From NCBI RefSeq assembly GCF_020023995.1, contig NZ_NRRD01000011.1, forward strand, positions 37,423-101,422: DNA of 64,000 nucleotides, read 5' to 3'. How positions within the stretch are numbered: the first letter of the stretch is position 1; every line of letters starts with the position of its first letter. Below are positions 34,683 through 43,886 of this stretch, in pieces. The position numbers were made by a program, and so were the translations under genes. Source of the stretch: Rhodobacter sp. TJ_12 (lineage in GTDB: Bacteria > Pseudomonadota > Alphaproteobacteria > Rhodobacterales > Rhodobacteraceae). The notes beneath the pieces were generated by a model that saw only the letters and a list, made by a program, of their open reading frames with translations, had not been told where the DNA came from and searched no databases.

Positions 34683-35393
34683 TTAGAACCCGGAGGCGGC
34701 CTCAAGTCGGGCTTGCACGATGCCCGAAAGCTTCGTCAGGTCCGAAGAGCTGGGTGTTTCGGCACGGCCCAAAGGTTCGGCGGCGGCCTCAAGCGCTTCG
34801 TCATGCGACGAACGTGCGATCCCGGCGAGGAAATGCGCAATATAGTCCAGCGCGGCCCGGTCCGGTTTGGCGGCCAAAACTTCGGCCACATGGGTGAGGT
34901 CGTCGCGCAGCGCCAGCGGGTCGGGCGCAACGGTTTCATCCGCGACCACGCGCAGGCCCAAGGGGCGTTCTTCGGGGGGCAGCACGGCCAGCACGGCCTG
35001 CTGGAACATCGCAAGGGATTCAAGCGGCTTGGGCATGAACGCATCGGCGCCGGCGGCCAGCGCCTCACCTTCCTTGCCCGGATCACCCGAAAGCCCCAAG
35101 ACCGCAGGCGCGCTGGGCCCGGATTGCTTGATCTGGCGGATCAGATCGGCCCCCGATCCATCGGGCAGGCCCATATCTACGATCACCACCCCCGGGCGAT
35201 AGGTCGCCAAGTGGCGATGCGCCGAGCGCAGGCAATCGGCGCGTCGGATGCGCGCGCCGGAGCGCAGGCACAAAAGCCGCACCGCCTCAGAGGCAAATCG
35301 GCTATCTTCCACCAACAGGACCGTCAGGCCCAGAAGGGGACGTTCCGCCGAAGCGGGACGGGTTGCGAGAAACTTACTCAGATCGTCAGACAT
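34683..35393 (-). CDS. Receiver-domain protein with helical C-terminal region
   Basis: This 236-residue protein has a ~20-residue leader, then a receiver domain at ~22-140. The phosphoacceptor aspartate is in VVIVDMGLPDGSG, the acidic pair is in LLVEDSRF, and the conserved lysine is in FMPKPLES. The last ~95 residues are helical and charged (LRDDLTHVAEVLAAKPDRA), with no DNA-binding helix-turn-helix. A protein-protein output or HPt-like bundle is possible, although no clear HPt histidine motif is seen. No partner kinase is adjacent. It is divergent from the methylmalonyl-CoA epimerase gene. Confidence 0.84.
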   Translation of the reverse strand: MSDDLSKFLATRPASAERPLLGLTVLLVEDSRFASEAVRLLCLRSGARIRRADCLRSAHRHLATYRPGVVIVDMGLPDGSGADLIRQIKQSGPSAPAVLGLSGDPGKEGEALAAGADAFMPKPLESLAMFQQAVLAVLPPEERPLGLRVVADETVAPDPLALRDDLTHVAEVLAAKPDRAALDYIAHFLAGIARSSHDEALEAAAEPLGRAETPSSSDLTKLSGIVQARLEAASGF

Positions 35394-35536
35394 ATTGCGT
35401 CACCTTGGCGCAGGAATCGCTACACCATTCATTAAGGGCAACTTTGACTAACGAAGGGTTAACGCAAACGGTGAATCGCACGCTTGCATCGCTCAAATCC
35501 CCCCCCTATGCCGGTTTTAGCTTTAGGGAGGCCCAA

Positions 35537-35941
35537 ATGATTGGACGTTTGAACCATGTCGCCATTGCCGTGCCCGACCTCGCGGCCGCGGCGGCGCAAT
35601 ATGAAAATACGCTTGGGGCAAAGGTGAACCCGCCGCAAGACGAGCCCGATCACGGCGTGACCGTGGTGTTCATCGAACTGCCGAATACCAAGATCGAACT
35701 GCTTTATCCGCTGGGCGAAAACAGCCCGATCCAAGGATTTTTGGATAAGAACCCCTCGGGCGGCATTCACCACATGTGCTATGAGGTCGAAGATATTTTG
35801 GCCGCGCGCGACAAGCTGAAAGCCGAAGGCGCGCGCGTTCTGGGCACCGGCGAGCCGAAGATCGGCGCGCATGGCAAGCCTGTGCTGTTTCTGCACCCGA
35901 AAGATTTCAACGGTTGCCTGATCGAGCTGGAGCAGGTCTAA
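35537..35941 (+). CDS. mce: Methylmalonyl-CoA epimerase
   Basis: This 134-residue protein of the glyoxalase/VOC superfamily starts GRLNHVAIAVPDLAAAAAQY and carries metal ligands in NHVAIAV, IHHMCYEV and LIELEQV. It interconverts the (2S) and (2R) forms of methylmalonyl-CoA, linking propionyl-CoA carboxylation to succinyl-CoA. It would be needed for odd-chain fatty acids and branched amino acids, and in organisms with the ethylmalonyl-CoA pathway. The ATG at 35537 follows TTAGGGAGG; an in-frame extension upstream lacks similarity. The mutase and carboxylase are not in the window. Confidence 0.93.
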   Translation: MIGRLNHVAIAVPDLAAAAAQYENTLGAKVNPPQDEPDHGVTVVFIELPNTKIELLYPLGENSPIQGFLDKNPSGGIHHMCYEVEDILAARDKLKAEGARVLGTGEPKIGAHGKPVLFLHPKDFNGCLIELEQV

Positions 35942-35949
35942 GATCCAGC

Positions 35950-35975
35950 GCTGGCGCGGTTATTCCCGCGCCAGC
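35950..35975. terminator. Hairpin between mce and the EI24-like gene
   Basis: A 10-bp GCTGGCGCGG / CCGCGCCAGC stem with a 6-base loop overlaps the last codons of the convergent EI24-like gene. There is no T-run, so termination is only suggested. Confidence 0.4.
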
Positions 35976-36649
35976 CGGTGAAACAGGTGGGTGAAGGCGG
36001 CTGCCCCCACCACCGGCACCGCAAGGTTCAGAACCGGCACCGTCAGCGGCAGCGCCATCAGCGCACCCGCAAGCCAGACCGTCATCTTGTTTTGTCCATA
36101 AAGTGCGGCCACTTCGGGGCGGCTCATCCGGCGCACGGCGGCCATTTGAAAATATTCGCGCCCAAGCAAGTACCCGTTGAGCCCAAAGAACAAAAGCGGG
36201 GCCAGCGGACCGACGAAGAAATAGAAAAACAGCGCGACGAAGTTGGCCGCCAGCACCACGCCGAAAAAGCGCAAGCTGTCGCCAAGGCTTTCGGCCAAGC
36301 TTAGGCTGCGCACCGGCGGCAGGCCCGGGTAATGGGCGTCTTCCACCACCTCGGCCACCTCATCCAGAAAGAACCCGGTAAAGACCGAGGCGACCGGGAC
36401 CATCAGGAAGATCGAGGCGATCAGCATCACCCCGATAGAGGCAATCGACAAAGCCGGGTCGATCCAGCCCACCGGGCCGACCCAGGGCAGGGTGATCGTG
36501 TCGGGCACAAACCAGCTAATCAGTTCGAACAGGCCAAACCAGACCCCGAACAGAAGCAAGATCGCCAAGCCGATGCCCTTGAGCAAAACCTTCAGCGCGC
36601 CGGGACGGGCCAGATCGGCCCATCCGCGCAGGAAAACGTCAAAAATCAT
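35960..36649 (-). CDS. EI24/CysZ-like integral membrane protein
   Basis: This 229-residue protein has about five hydrophobic helices and the EI24-domain pattern seen in CysZ: GFFLDEVAEVVEDAHYPGLP after the second helix and LFFGLNGYLLGREYFQMAA before the third pair. E. coli CysZ is a sulfate permease, but EI24 proteins of this type in alphaproteobacteria are not proven sulfate transporters, and no cys gene is nearby. The start is fixed by a 4-bp ATGA overlap with the upstream nitroreductase gene, so the two form an operon. Confidence 0.82.
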   Translation of the reverse strand: MIFDVFLRGWADLARPGALKVLLKGIGLAILLLFGVWFGLFELISWFVPDTITLPWVGPVGWIDPALSIASIGVMLIASIFLMVPVASVFTGFFLDEVAEVVEDAHYPGLPPVRSLSLAESLGDSLRFFGVVLAANFVALFFYFFVGPLAPLLFFGLNGYLLGREYFQMAAVRRMSRPEVAALYGQNKMTVWLAGALMALPLTVPVLNLAVPVVGAAAFTHLFHRLARE

Positions 36650-37251
36650 GCCTCTACCCATGTGGTGATGGCGTCAATATTGGGGCGGGGGCGTTCGGGC
36701 GGCTGATGCGCCTCGGTGCCGATATGGATCAGCCCGGCGACCCATTCGCCGTCTTGCAGCCCAAAGGCCGGGCCGGTGAAGCGCGTGTCCAGCGCGACCC
36801 AACCGGTCAGCCACGAGGCCCCCCAGCCCGCCGCTAGGGCGGCGTTGATCAGTTGCATGCCGACGGCGCCGACCGACAGGGTCTGTTCGATTTCCGGCAC
36901 CTTGTCGGTGGGGCGCGGCACAGCCACCAGCGCGACGCACAGCGGGCTTTGTGCGAATTGGGTCACGCCTTTGTTGGCCTTGTCCTCGGGCAGGTTGTGG
37001 GTGGCGGCGAAGACGGCGGCTTCCTCGGCCAGCCGATCCAGCGCGGGCTTTTCCAAAACCACGAAGCGCCAGGGTTCCAGCTTGCCATGATCGGGGGCGC
37101 GCGCGGCGATTGTCAAAAGCTCAATCAGCGCGGCCCGATCCGGGGCGGGGGGCGCCAGCATCTTGGGCGGGCGCGATCGGCGCGTGGCCAGAAATGTCAG
37201 CGCATCTTCATTGCGTTTGGCGGGGTTGATGGTGCCGGGGGAGAAATCCAT
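36646..37251 (-). CDS. Nitroreductase family protein (YdjA-like)
   Basis: This 201-residue FMN protein has the nitroreductase fold: TFLATRRSRPPKMLAPPAPD with the flavin-binding arginine near the start, RAPDHGKLEPWRFVVLEK, and GASWLTGWVALD towards the end. It is the size of the small YdjA-type group, which reduces nitro or quinone substrates with NAD(P)H in vitro. The natural substrate is unknown. It is the first gene of a two-gene unit with the EI24-like gene and is divergent from the YggU gene. Confidence 0.87.
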   Translation of the reverse strand: MDFSPGTINPAKRNEDALTFLATRRSRPPKMLAPPAPDRAALIELLTIAARAPDHGKLEPWRFVVLEKPALDRLAEEAAVFAATHNLPEDKANKGVTQFAQSPLCVALVAVPRPTDKVPEIEQTLSVGAVGMQLINAALAAGWGASWLTGWVALDTRFTGPAFGLQDGEWVAGLIHIGTEAHQPPERPRPNIDAITTWVEA

Positions 37252-37348
37252 TGCAAGCCTCCTGTTGGGGTCGATATCGGGCGCGTCGCGGCCAATTGCA
37301 AGCGGTTGGGCGGTTTCGTTCCGGGCGGTGGCGCGCTATGCAAAGGGC

Positions 37349-37597
37349 ATGACTGACCTCCGCCATCGTGCCACGCCGGGCGCGGAAATCGCGCTGCGGG
37401 TGACCCCCAAAGCCTCGCGCAACCAGATTGTTGCGGGCGAGGAGGGCTTGCGCGCCTATGTGACCGTGGTGCCCGAGAATGGCAAAGCCAATGCGGCGGT
37501 GGTGAAGCTTTTGGCCAAAAGCTTGGGCGTGGCGAAAAGCCGGTTGACGCTGATCCGGGGGGAAACGGCCCGCGACAAGGTGTTTCGCCTCGATTAA
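37349..37597 (+). CDS. DUF167/YggU family protein
   Basis: This 82-residue basic protein has the YggU fold signature: IALRVTPKASRNQIVAGEEG, AYVTVVPENGKANAAVVKLLAK, and SRLTLIRGETARDKVFRL. The family is widespread and its function is not established. The ATG at 37349 gives the normal N-terminus, although the upstream frame is open to 37163. The AAA+ operon starts 109 bp downstream in the same direction; a promoter-like AT-rich patch lies between, so they are probably separate units. Confidence 0.85.
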   Translation: MTDLRHRATPGAEIALRVTPKASRNQIVAGEEGLRAYVTVVPENGKANAAVVKLLAKSLGVAKSRLTLIRGETARDKVFRLD

Positions 37598-37706
37598 GGC
37601 GCTGCCCCGGTGCATTCCGGGAAATCTCTGGCGTTTTTGCCGCAGGGCCTTCACAAAGGGAAGGGGGCGTCCCATTTTGTAAATGTGATTAACATTGGAG
37701 GGCCGG

Positions 37707-38771
37707 ATGAGCGGGCTGGACGCGCAGATCGCACAAAGCAAGCAGCAGGTCGCGCAAGCGCAGGCAAAGATTTCCGCAGTCACCGCGCAGATATCGCAAG
37801 CGCGCACCGAACCGGGGCAGGCGCTGGATATCGAAACCGCAACTTTGGCCGATGTGCAGGCCCATACCGATGCGATGAATGCCAATATCGCCGAGCTGAT
37901 TATGGGGCTTGACGATGTCACCTCTGGCTTTTCCAAGGAATTCGATGGGTTACGCTCGCGCTCCGGTCTTGAAAGCTTGGTGGGCCTTTTCTCCAAGACC
38001 AAGGCGGAATCGATGCGGGCCGAACGGCTGCGCGCCGCCTCTATCGATGCTAAGCTGCAAGATCTGATCGCGAAATCCGATGTGATCGTGACCTTGCTTG
38101 AGGGGCAGTTGGCCATTCTCAACGAGCAAAAAGGCAAGGTCGAGACAAATCTGAAGCTGACCTTGGATGAGCGCGAAGCCACCGTGGGCGAGTTGGAACA
38201 GACCCGCGCCGAGATCCTTGCGCTGGATCCCAAGATCATCGAGTTGGAAAACAAGATCGCGGTGGAACAAGATGCCGCCGCGCGCACCCGGCTTGAAACG
38301 GAACTGGCCGATTTGAACCTGCGTTACAACACGCTGGTCCAAGACGAACAGGTGCGGCTGGCCAAAAGCCAGACACTTGAACGCTATATCGAACAGGGCA
38401 AGACTTGGGTCGACAGCCTGACCAATCAGGCGGCCACCCAGATGGTGCTGATCAACAAGCTGATGACCGATACCAAGCAGCGCGTGGTGCTATATGATGC
38501 GCTGACGAAATCGCTGAAAACCGCGCAGCAGCAGGATGTTGCCCACCGCATCAATGAAATCGGCGTGAAAACCGACCAAGAGGCGCAGGCGGCGATGGCG
38601 GGGATTGGTGCAGCCACCAACCGGCGCATGGCCGAGATGCTGGAAGCCCATGGCGATCAGATGATTTTCGCGCGCAAAGTGCTGGAAGACAAGGCAAAGG
38701 CGGATGAGCGTTTCGCGCGCCGCTTTGCGGCCATTGTCGAGAAGCACGACAAGAACCTGTATGGGGGCTAA
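37707..38771 (+). CDS. Long coiled-coil protein, first gene of the AAA+ operon
   Basis: This 354-residue protein is almost wholly helical, with heptad-like stretches at ~1-35 and ~100-260 (for example REATVGELEQTRAEILALD and TRLETELADLNLRYNTL). The last 120 residues contain QAATQMVLINKLMTDTKQRV and end KHDKNLYGG. It has no signal peptide or membrane helix. The general layout recalls TelA-like tellurite-resistance coiled-coil proteins, but the match is weak and I leave the family open. The ATG at 37707 follows GGAGGG. Its stop is immediately followed by the GTG of the next gene. It may be a scaffold or adaptor for the ATPase. Confidence 0.75.
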   Translation: MSGLDAQIAQSKQQVAQAQAKISAVTAQISQARTEPGQALDIETATLADVQAHTDAMNANIAELIMGLDDVTSGFSKEFDGLRSRSGLESLVGLFSKTKAESMRAERLRAASIDAKLQDLIAKSDVIVTLLEGQLAILNEQKGKVETNLKLTLDEREATVGELEQTRAEILALDPKIIELENKIAVEQDAAARTRLETELADLNLRYNTLVQDEQVRLAKSQTLERYIEQGKTWVDSLTNQAATQMVLINKLMTDTKQRVVLYDALTKSLKTAQQQDVAHRINEIGVKTDQEAQAAMAGIGAATNRRMAEMLEAHGDQMIFARKVLEDKAKADERFARRFAAIVEKHDKNLYGG

Positions 38772-39896
38772 GTGGTCGAGACGGATCTGACCCGCGATCA
38801 CAGGGCGCTGGAAGACGAGGCGGCCGCGCGGCGCTATTTCGTGAAATTCGAGCGGATCACCACGATCTTGCAAGGCGTGGTGCGCGAGATGGAGGCCGGA
38901 GGCGGCTTTGCGCCATCGGAAAGTGCGATCCTTGTCGATTATGCACAGGCGCTATCGGCCAGCTTTCGGGCGCTGTCGCTCAAATATCGGGTGTCGGCGC
39001 GGCTTGCGGGGCTGGCCAACCGGCATTTGACGATTGATCTGCATGAAAGCGGCTTTCCGGTCTTTCAAGAAATCCTGACCATGGCCAATGACGCCGCGCA
39101 GGCACAAAGCCAGCTTGCGCGGATGGACAGTGTCGCCACGCTGAAAGAACAGATGATCAGCCGGATCGTGTCCAAGCGCGAGGTGCCGACCGATCTGCAA
39201 TATGCGCTGAGCCAACGGCTTTATCTGGAGGCGTTGGGAGAGGGCGGCCTGTTTTGGACACAGATGCCGGTCGAGATCGACACTTTGGGCGATGTCGGTG
39301 GGCGGGCCCGGCTGCGGCTGCATTGGGCGGTTTATGACAGCCAGATGAACCTGCCGGTGATCTATGTGCTGGAACTGGAAGACAGCGGCCGCACGCCTCT
39401 GGCGCGCGATGCAGGGCGGCGCGCGCGGCTGGAAACGCATCTTTTGGCGCAGGCAATCACCGATCTGAAACTGGTCACTATTGCCAAGGGGCTGGATGAA
39501 GATTTCGCCGATCTGCACCCCAAGCGGCTTTTGCGCATTCATCTGGGGCCGATGTATTCGCATGCCTATACCTTGCAGATCGGGCCGATCCGCCGGGTGT
39601 TGGAAATGGCCAATGCCCCCGAAGGGGACGATTGGGCGCTGGCGTGGACGGTCGAGGAACTGGAAAGCGCACGGGCCGAAATTGAAAAGGGCTGGTTTTC
39701 GCGCAGCGAGCGCGAGGTGTTCCAGCTTGACCCGCTGTCGGGCGTAGGGGCCGAGCGTGGGGCCACAAGAATGCGGCGTGCTTTGATCTTACCGCAGCGG
39801 CCCTATCAAGCCTTGGCCGAATTGAACCCGCCCGGGTTTGCCGATGTGCGTAAATTCGTGGTGGGCGTGGGCGATCAGGTGGTGGTGACCGAATGA
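38772..39896 (+). CDS. Hypothetical soluble protein, second gene of the AAA+ operon
   Basis: This 374-residue protein starts at a GTG directly abutting the previous stop. A helical N-terminal half (~1-140) is followed by a mixed alpha/beta part with strands such as ARLRLHWAVYDSQMNLPVIYVLELED and HLGPMYSHAYTLQIG. No signal peptide, membrane helix or catalytic motif stands out. I do not recognise a characterised family. Tight coupling to the coiled-coil gene on one side and the ATPase on the other suggests it is a subunit or adaptor of the same complex. Confidence 0.75.
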   Translation: MVETDLTRDHRALEDEAAARRYFVKFERITTILQGVVREMEAGGGFAPSESAILVDYAQALSASFRALSLKYRVSARLAGLANRHLTIDLHESGFPVFQEILTMANDAAQAQSQLARMDSVATLKEQMISRIVSKREVPTDLQYALSQRLYLEALGEGGLFWTQMPVEIDTLGDVGGRARLRLHWAVYDSQMNLPVIYVLELEDSGRTPLARDAGRRARLETHLLAQAITDLKLVTIAKGLDEDFADLHPKRLLRIHLGPMYSHAYTLQIGPIRRVLEMANAPEGDDWALAWTVEELESARAEIEKGWFSRSEREVFQLDPLSGVGAERGATRMRRALILPQRPYQALAELNPPGFADVRKFVVGVGDQVVVTE

Positions 39897-39921
39897 GCGG
39901 CGATGGGGAAGGGCAAACGCC

Positions 39922-41868
39922 ATGAGCGGGCAACGCGACGAAATGGAACTGCGCGAAGCGGCGATCCGCGCGCATTACCCGACCGCCGAGGCGATGCTGG
40001 AGGGGTTTGACCATGTGCCCCGTCTGGCCAAGGCGCGTGCGCCTGTGGGGCAGGAACTGGGGCAGGAACGCTCGGCGGGCGTGGTGACCGGCCTGCGCCG
40101 GTTTCGCTCGACCACGCCGGGGCTGGTGACCCGCTCGACCGCGCGTGCCGAAGGTGTGCGGCTTTTGGACCGGATCGCCGAGGCCACAGGCGATGCGCTG
40201 CCCACCCCCGCCGCCGCGACCGTGGTGCAAGACCTGCGCCGCGCCTTGGCGATCGCGCTGGCCATCGGTGAAAGCTTTGCCACGGTGACCGGGCTTCAGG
40301 AGTTGAAGAAAGCCAATCTGGAAGGTCGCCTGCCGCAGCCGCGCCGGGCGGAGTTTTCTGAACTTCTGGCGGCAGAAAGCTTCGCGGTTCTGGCGACCTT
40401 TGCCAATGCGCTGTCCTTTCTTTTGGCCGATCAGGCGGGGGAAGAAGTGGTCGAGATCGGCGCGCTGGAAGAAGTGTTGAGCGACAATCCGATTTTGGCG
40501 TTGCATGGCGCGCTATGGGAGTTGGACCAAGACATTGCCACCCATGCCACCGACGGCGGCAAGCTGATCGCCACCGTTTTGGCCTTTGCCGAAGAGCTTT
40601 CGGCCAAAGCGGCGGCGCGCGGCGCCGCAGCCCCGCGGATCGCGGCGTTCACCGGGGCGAATTGGCGGGTCGCGGCCGATGATCTGCCGATTTCCGGTTT
40701 CGCGCCGCCGCGCAAGGCGCGCAGCGCCACGCTGGTGATGCAATTCAAGCGCCCCGAAGAGGTCGTGGGCAACCATATCGCGAAATATCAGGCGATGCGG
40801 CTGGCCAAAATGCTGATGGCCTATGATTTTGAGCGCAAGCTGAACCCTTTTGCCGAATTGGGCGGGTTTATCTTTACCTTCATGGGGGATGGGGCGCCGG
40901 GCACGGGCAAGACCACGCTTATTCAGATGATGGCGGGGCTTTTGAACGATTATTGCAAGGTCGCGGGTTATCCGTTCCGCTATCGCAATTTCGGCATCGA
41001 CAATATCGACAGCTATCAGGGCAAATCCGGGCAAAATGCCAAGGCGTTCATTTCGGAAATCATGGACCCGACGGTTATCGGCTTTGGCACGGTTGATGAC
41101 ATCGACCAAATCGCGGGCAAACGGGGGGGCCGGCAATCTTCGGCGGGCCAGCAAGAGGTGACCGCCGTGCTGATGGAGGCTTTTGCCGGGGCCAATACCG
41201 TGGTGCGCGGCAATTGCACCTTTGGGATGTTTTCAAACTTCCCCGAAAATGTCGATGATGCTTTGCGCCAGCGCGCGGGGGCGCGGTTCTTGGTCGATGG
41301 TCCGCAAACGCGCGCCGATTACATCGATATTCTGACGCTGCTTTTGGGAAACAAACACACGATCCCGCTGGGCGATCACGACCTTTATGCTGCGCAGGAA
41401 ATTCAGCGCGCCGTGGCCGAAAGTTTTGCGCGCCACAACCGCCCCGCAGAACCGGGGCTGCAAAGCGTGTTCGCACAGGTGAGCGAGAAACTGGGCCCCC
41501 TTGATACGCTGGAAAAACTGGGCGCTTACCTCAAGGCGATCCAAGAGGCCGATCCGCGCTTTACCGGTCGGGCGATCAAGAACATCACCGATGCGGTCAA
41601 AGTGCGGGCGATGGATTTTGAACTGCCCGACGAGTGGATGGAAACCCCCGATCTTTTCCTGTTCCAGCCCTATGAGCGCAAGGCCGAGATGATTGCCGAA
41701 TTGCGCCGCCCGATCACCGCCGAGATGGTGGTGCAAGAAATCAACCGCTACGCTGATAGCGAATTCCGCTATGCCGACAAATCCGACGAGATGGCCATCG
41801 ACACGATGGTCCGCGATATGAAGCGCGCCGATGCGGCCAAGCGGCGCTATCTGGAGGAAAAACAATGA
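39922..41868 (+). CDS. AAA+ family ATPase, core of the operon
   Basis: This 648-residue protein has a ~310-residue N-terminal helical region and then one AAA+ module. Walker A is GDGAPGTGKTT at residues 322-332. Walker B ends in the acidic pair Asp392-Asp393 (IGFGTVDDIDQIAG). A sensor-like FGMFSNFPENVDDALRQRAG segment contains probable arginine-finger residues. The C-terminal region (~500-648) is helical. It should hydrolyse ATP to remodel a protein or membrane partner. The ATG at 39922 is 25 bp after the previous gene, with a GGGGAAGGGC site. Its stop overlaps the next start by 4 bp. The family has no function I know of. Confidence 0.85.
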   Translation: MSGQRDEMELREAAIRAHYPTAEAMLEGFDHVPRLAKARAPVGQELGQERSAGVVTGLRRFRSTTPGLVTRSTARAEGVRLLDRIAEATGDALPTPAAATVVQDLRRALAIALAIGESFATVTGLQELKKANLEGRLPQPRRAEFSELLAAESFAVLATFANALSFLLADQAGEEVVEIGALEEVLSDNPILALHGALWELDQDIATHATDGGKLIATVLAFAEELSAKAAARGAAAPRIAAFTGANWRVAADDLPISGFAPPRKARSATLVMQFKRPEEVVGNHIAKYQAMRLAKMLMAYDFERKLNPFAELGGFIFTFMGDGAPGTGKTTLIQMMAGLLNDYCKVAGYPFRYRNFGIDNIDSYQGKSGQNAKAFISEIMDPTVIGFGTVDDIDQIAGKRGGRQSSAGQQEVTAVLMEAFAGANTVVRGNCTFGMFSNFPENVDDALRQRAGARFLVDGPQTRADYIDILTLLLGNKHTIPLGDHDLYAAQEIQRAVAESFARHNRPAEPGLQSVFAQVSEKLGPLDTLEKLGAYLKAIQEADPRFTGRAIKNITDAVKVRAMDFELPDEWMETPDLFLFQPYERKAEMIAELRRPITAEMVVQEINRYADSEFRYADKSDEMAIDTMVRDMKRADAAKRRYLEEKQ

Positions 41869-42170
41869 CGATGTTCGCACTCTATTTTGGCCTTGTGGCG
41901 CTGTTGGTTGCGTTCTTCCTGTCCCGCGCGGGTTGGGTGAAAATGCTGGCCTTGGTGCCCTTTGGTGCGCTGGTGCCTGCCTATTTTGGCACCGGCACAA
42001 TGTGTGGGGCGGATTTCGTGATCCGGCTGACCGTCACCGATAGCTGCACCGTGCCGGGCGAGCCTTACCGGATCTTTGCCGCCTATTTTGTGTTCGGCAT
42101 CATCGCCGTTTTGGGGGCCAGCGTGATCGTCAAGACGGGCCGCGTGATCTTGGCCAAATTGTGGGGCTAG
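41865..42170 (+). CDS. Small three-helix membrane protein of the AAA+ operon
   Basis: This 101-residue protein has hydrophobic helices at ~4-20, ~26-45 and ~68-92, with a short loop between the second and third that holds two cysteines (MCGADF and DSCTVPGEPY) in a position likely to face the periplasm. Its ATG overlaps the ATPase stop (ATGA), implying translational coupling. I do not recognise a family. It may anchor the cytoplasmic ATPase complex at the inner membrane. Confidence 0.72.
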   Translation: MTMFALYFGLVALLVAFFLSRAGWVKMLALVPFGALVPAYFGTGTMCGADFVIRLTVTDSCTVPGEPYRIFAAYFVFGIIAVLGASVIVKTGRVILAKLWG

Positions 42171-42174
42171 GCCG

Positions 42175-43614
42175 ATGAAACGGCTGATCGACAAGGGGCT
42201 GATGTTCGGCAACCTGATCCGGGTCGATAGCCCTGCCCTTGTCGAACGCTATAACCGCGCGTTGCACAAGCTGGCGGGAAAGACCACGGCGCTTGACGCC
42301 TTTCACATCGACATTTCGGGCTATAGCCCCGAGGTTGGCGATGAATTGGGCGATACCCGCTATCTCAACCCCAATGGGGTCAATCGCCAGTTCATCCTGC
42401 TGAGCCCCGAGCAGAAAACTGCGCCGCTGCTGGAGGCGACCTTTTCCACCGAACGCGCGATCTTGCGTGCGTTCATCGAAGCGAATGCGGCGCAGCTTTT
42501 TTCGCTGACCGCGCGCGATGCGGTTTTGGGCGAGTTGGAAGATACGGTCTATAGCCTCGATACGCCCGCGCAGCTTTTGGGGCTGCGCTATTTCACCGTT
42601 GCGGCGGATACGACCGGCAATCATGTGGCCGAGGCCGAAAAGTTGGCGGGCCTGATCACCCGGTTTCGCACCGATCCCGATGGCTGGTATGACGATGCGC
42701 TGATCGCCCAGATGATCGCCTTGGCCGGCAAGACCGGCGATGTCACGCGCCATCCGGTGAAGCTGGACAAGACCCAGTTCGACGCGCCCGATTTCTGGAC
42801 TGCGCATTTCGGCGGGGTCTATATGTTTCGAACGCCGCGCTACAAGGCGGTGATCGGCATGGGGGAAGAGCTTAGCGGGCTCCCCCATGACATGATCGGT
42901 GCGCAGGAGCGCAATGCGATCGCGCAGTTTTTGGACCGCAATGGCCTTGTCGAACCCATCGTGCAGGCGCGCGGCGCGAATGCGGGCGCGATTTTGCGCC
43001 AGAAGATGGATTTTATTCTGGTCTCTGCCGCGGCCGAATGGGGCTTGCCCATCGGGGCCGGGGATCGCCGGGCCTTGCGTGGGGTGGCGGGGCAATTGGG
43101 CAGCGCGCTTCCGACCGAGTTCGAGGCGCTGGCAGCCCTTTTGCGCTGGGTCGAGGCGGGGGCGCCGTGGCCCGAGATCGACAGCGCGCATCCTGCCTAT
43201 TTTTACACGCTGCGGGCGCGCCCCGGCCCGTTGCGCGATCTGGTGAACCGGCTTTTGGCCGAGCTGAGCCCGCTGGATGTGCGGCAATTGTTCATCTGTC
43301 ACAAAGAACTATTCTATCGGCTTTATGCGGGCTGGCCCGAGGCGAAAAAGGCTTGGGTGGCAGAATTCCTTGAAAGGGAGTATCAGATCGACAAAGCCGG
43401 TGCGCGCAAACGGCTGTTCGGGCCGGAGCCGGGCATGCAAGAGGCGAGCGAGCCAGAGGCGACAGCGGAGGCTGCCCCTCAGTCTGACCGAGCGTCTGCA
43501 CCGCCGCGCGAGGGGCCCTGGGGCAGTGCGCGCCGCACGCCGCCGCCGCTGCCACACCGCGACCCGATTGATCTTGTCGGACCTTGGGGAGCCGTGTTGA
43601 GGGGGCGGAGATGA
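42175..43614 (+). CDS. DUF6638-like protein of the AAA+ operon
   Basis: This 479-residue soluble protein begins MKRLIDKGLMFGNLIRVDSP and has a compact alpha/beta body with FHIDISGYSPEVGDELGD near the start. From memory this N-terminus matches the DUF6638 family of Rhodobacteraceae. A Pro/Ala/Glu-rich tail of ~60 residues (from ~420) looks unstructured. No catalytic motif is evident. It starts 4 bp after the small membrane protein gene and its stop overlaps the next start by 4 bp, so it belongs to the operon. The family name is from memory; the function is unknown. Confidence 0.75.
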   Translation: MKRLIDKGLMFGNLIRVDSPALVERYNRALHKLAGKTTALDAFHIDISGYSPEVGDELGDTRYLNPNGVNRQFILLSPEQKTAPLLEATFSTERAILRAFIEANAAQLFSLTARDAVLGELEDTVYSLDTPAQLLGLRYFTVAADTTGNHVAEAEKLAGLITRFRTDPDGWYDDALIAQMIALAGKTGDVTRHPVKLDKTQFDAPDFWTAHFGGVYMFRTPRYKAVIGMGEELSGLPHDMIGAQERNAIAQFLDRNGLVEPIVQARGANAGAILRQKMDFILVSAAAEWGLPIGAGDRRALRGVAGQLGSALPTEFEALAALLRWVEAGAPWPEIDSAHPAYFYTLRARPGPLRDLVNRLLAELSPLDVRQLFICHKELFYRLYAGWPEAKKAWVAEFLEREYQIDKAGARKRLFGPEPGMQEASEPEATAEAAPQSDRASAPPREGPWGSARRTPPPLPHRDPIDLVGPWGAVLRGRR

Positions 43615-43877
43615 TCGGATTTTCAAGACTACTGCTGATTGAAGCGGCATTGGCCTTTGTGACCTATTGGGCGCTTCGTCTTTACATCACCTCACGCAAG
43701 CGCGAAGCACTGGAAAACGCTTGGGACCGGGGCGAAGCGGGTGGGGCAATGGAACGCGAACCCTTTATCGACGTTGAGATGAAGGCGTTTGAACAAAGTT
43801 GGCTGCGGCGAAGCCTGTGGCTCGTCGTGTTGGTGCCCTATCTCGTGGTGGGTGCGCTGATCTATTTCGTGAACTGA
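43611..43877 (+). CDS. Small two-helix membrane protein of the AAA+ operon
   Basis: This 88-residue protein has a helix at ~5-25, a charged cytoplasmic loop of ~40 residues (KREALENAWDRGEAGGAMER), and a second helix at ~68-86. The ATG at 43611 overlaps the preceding stop (ATGA), which fixes the start although the frame extends upstream to 43584. The DUF1523 gene follows 9 bp later. I do not recognise a family. The loop could contact the soluble operon products. Confidence 0.72.
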   Translation: MIGFSRLLLIEAALAFVTYWALRLYITSRKREALENAWDRGEAGGAMEREPFIDVEMKAFEQSWLRRSLWLVVLVPYLVVGALIYFVN

Positions 43878-43886
43878 GAGGCTGCA

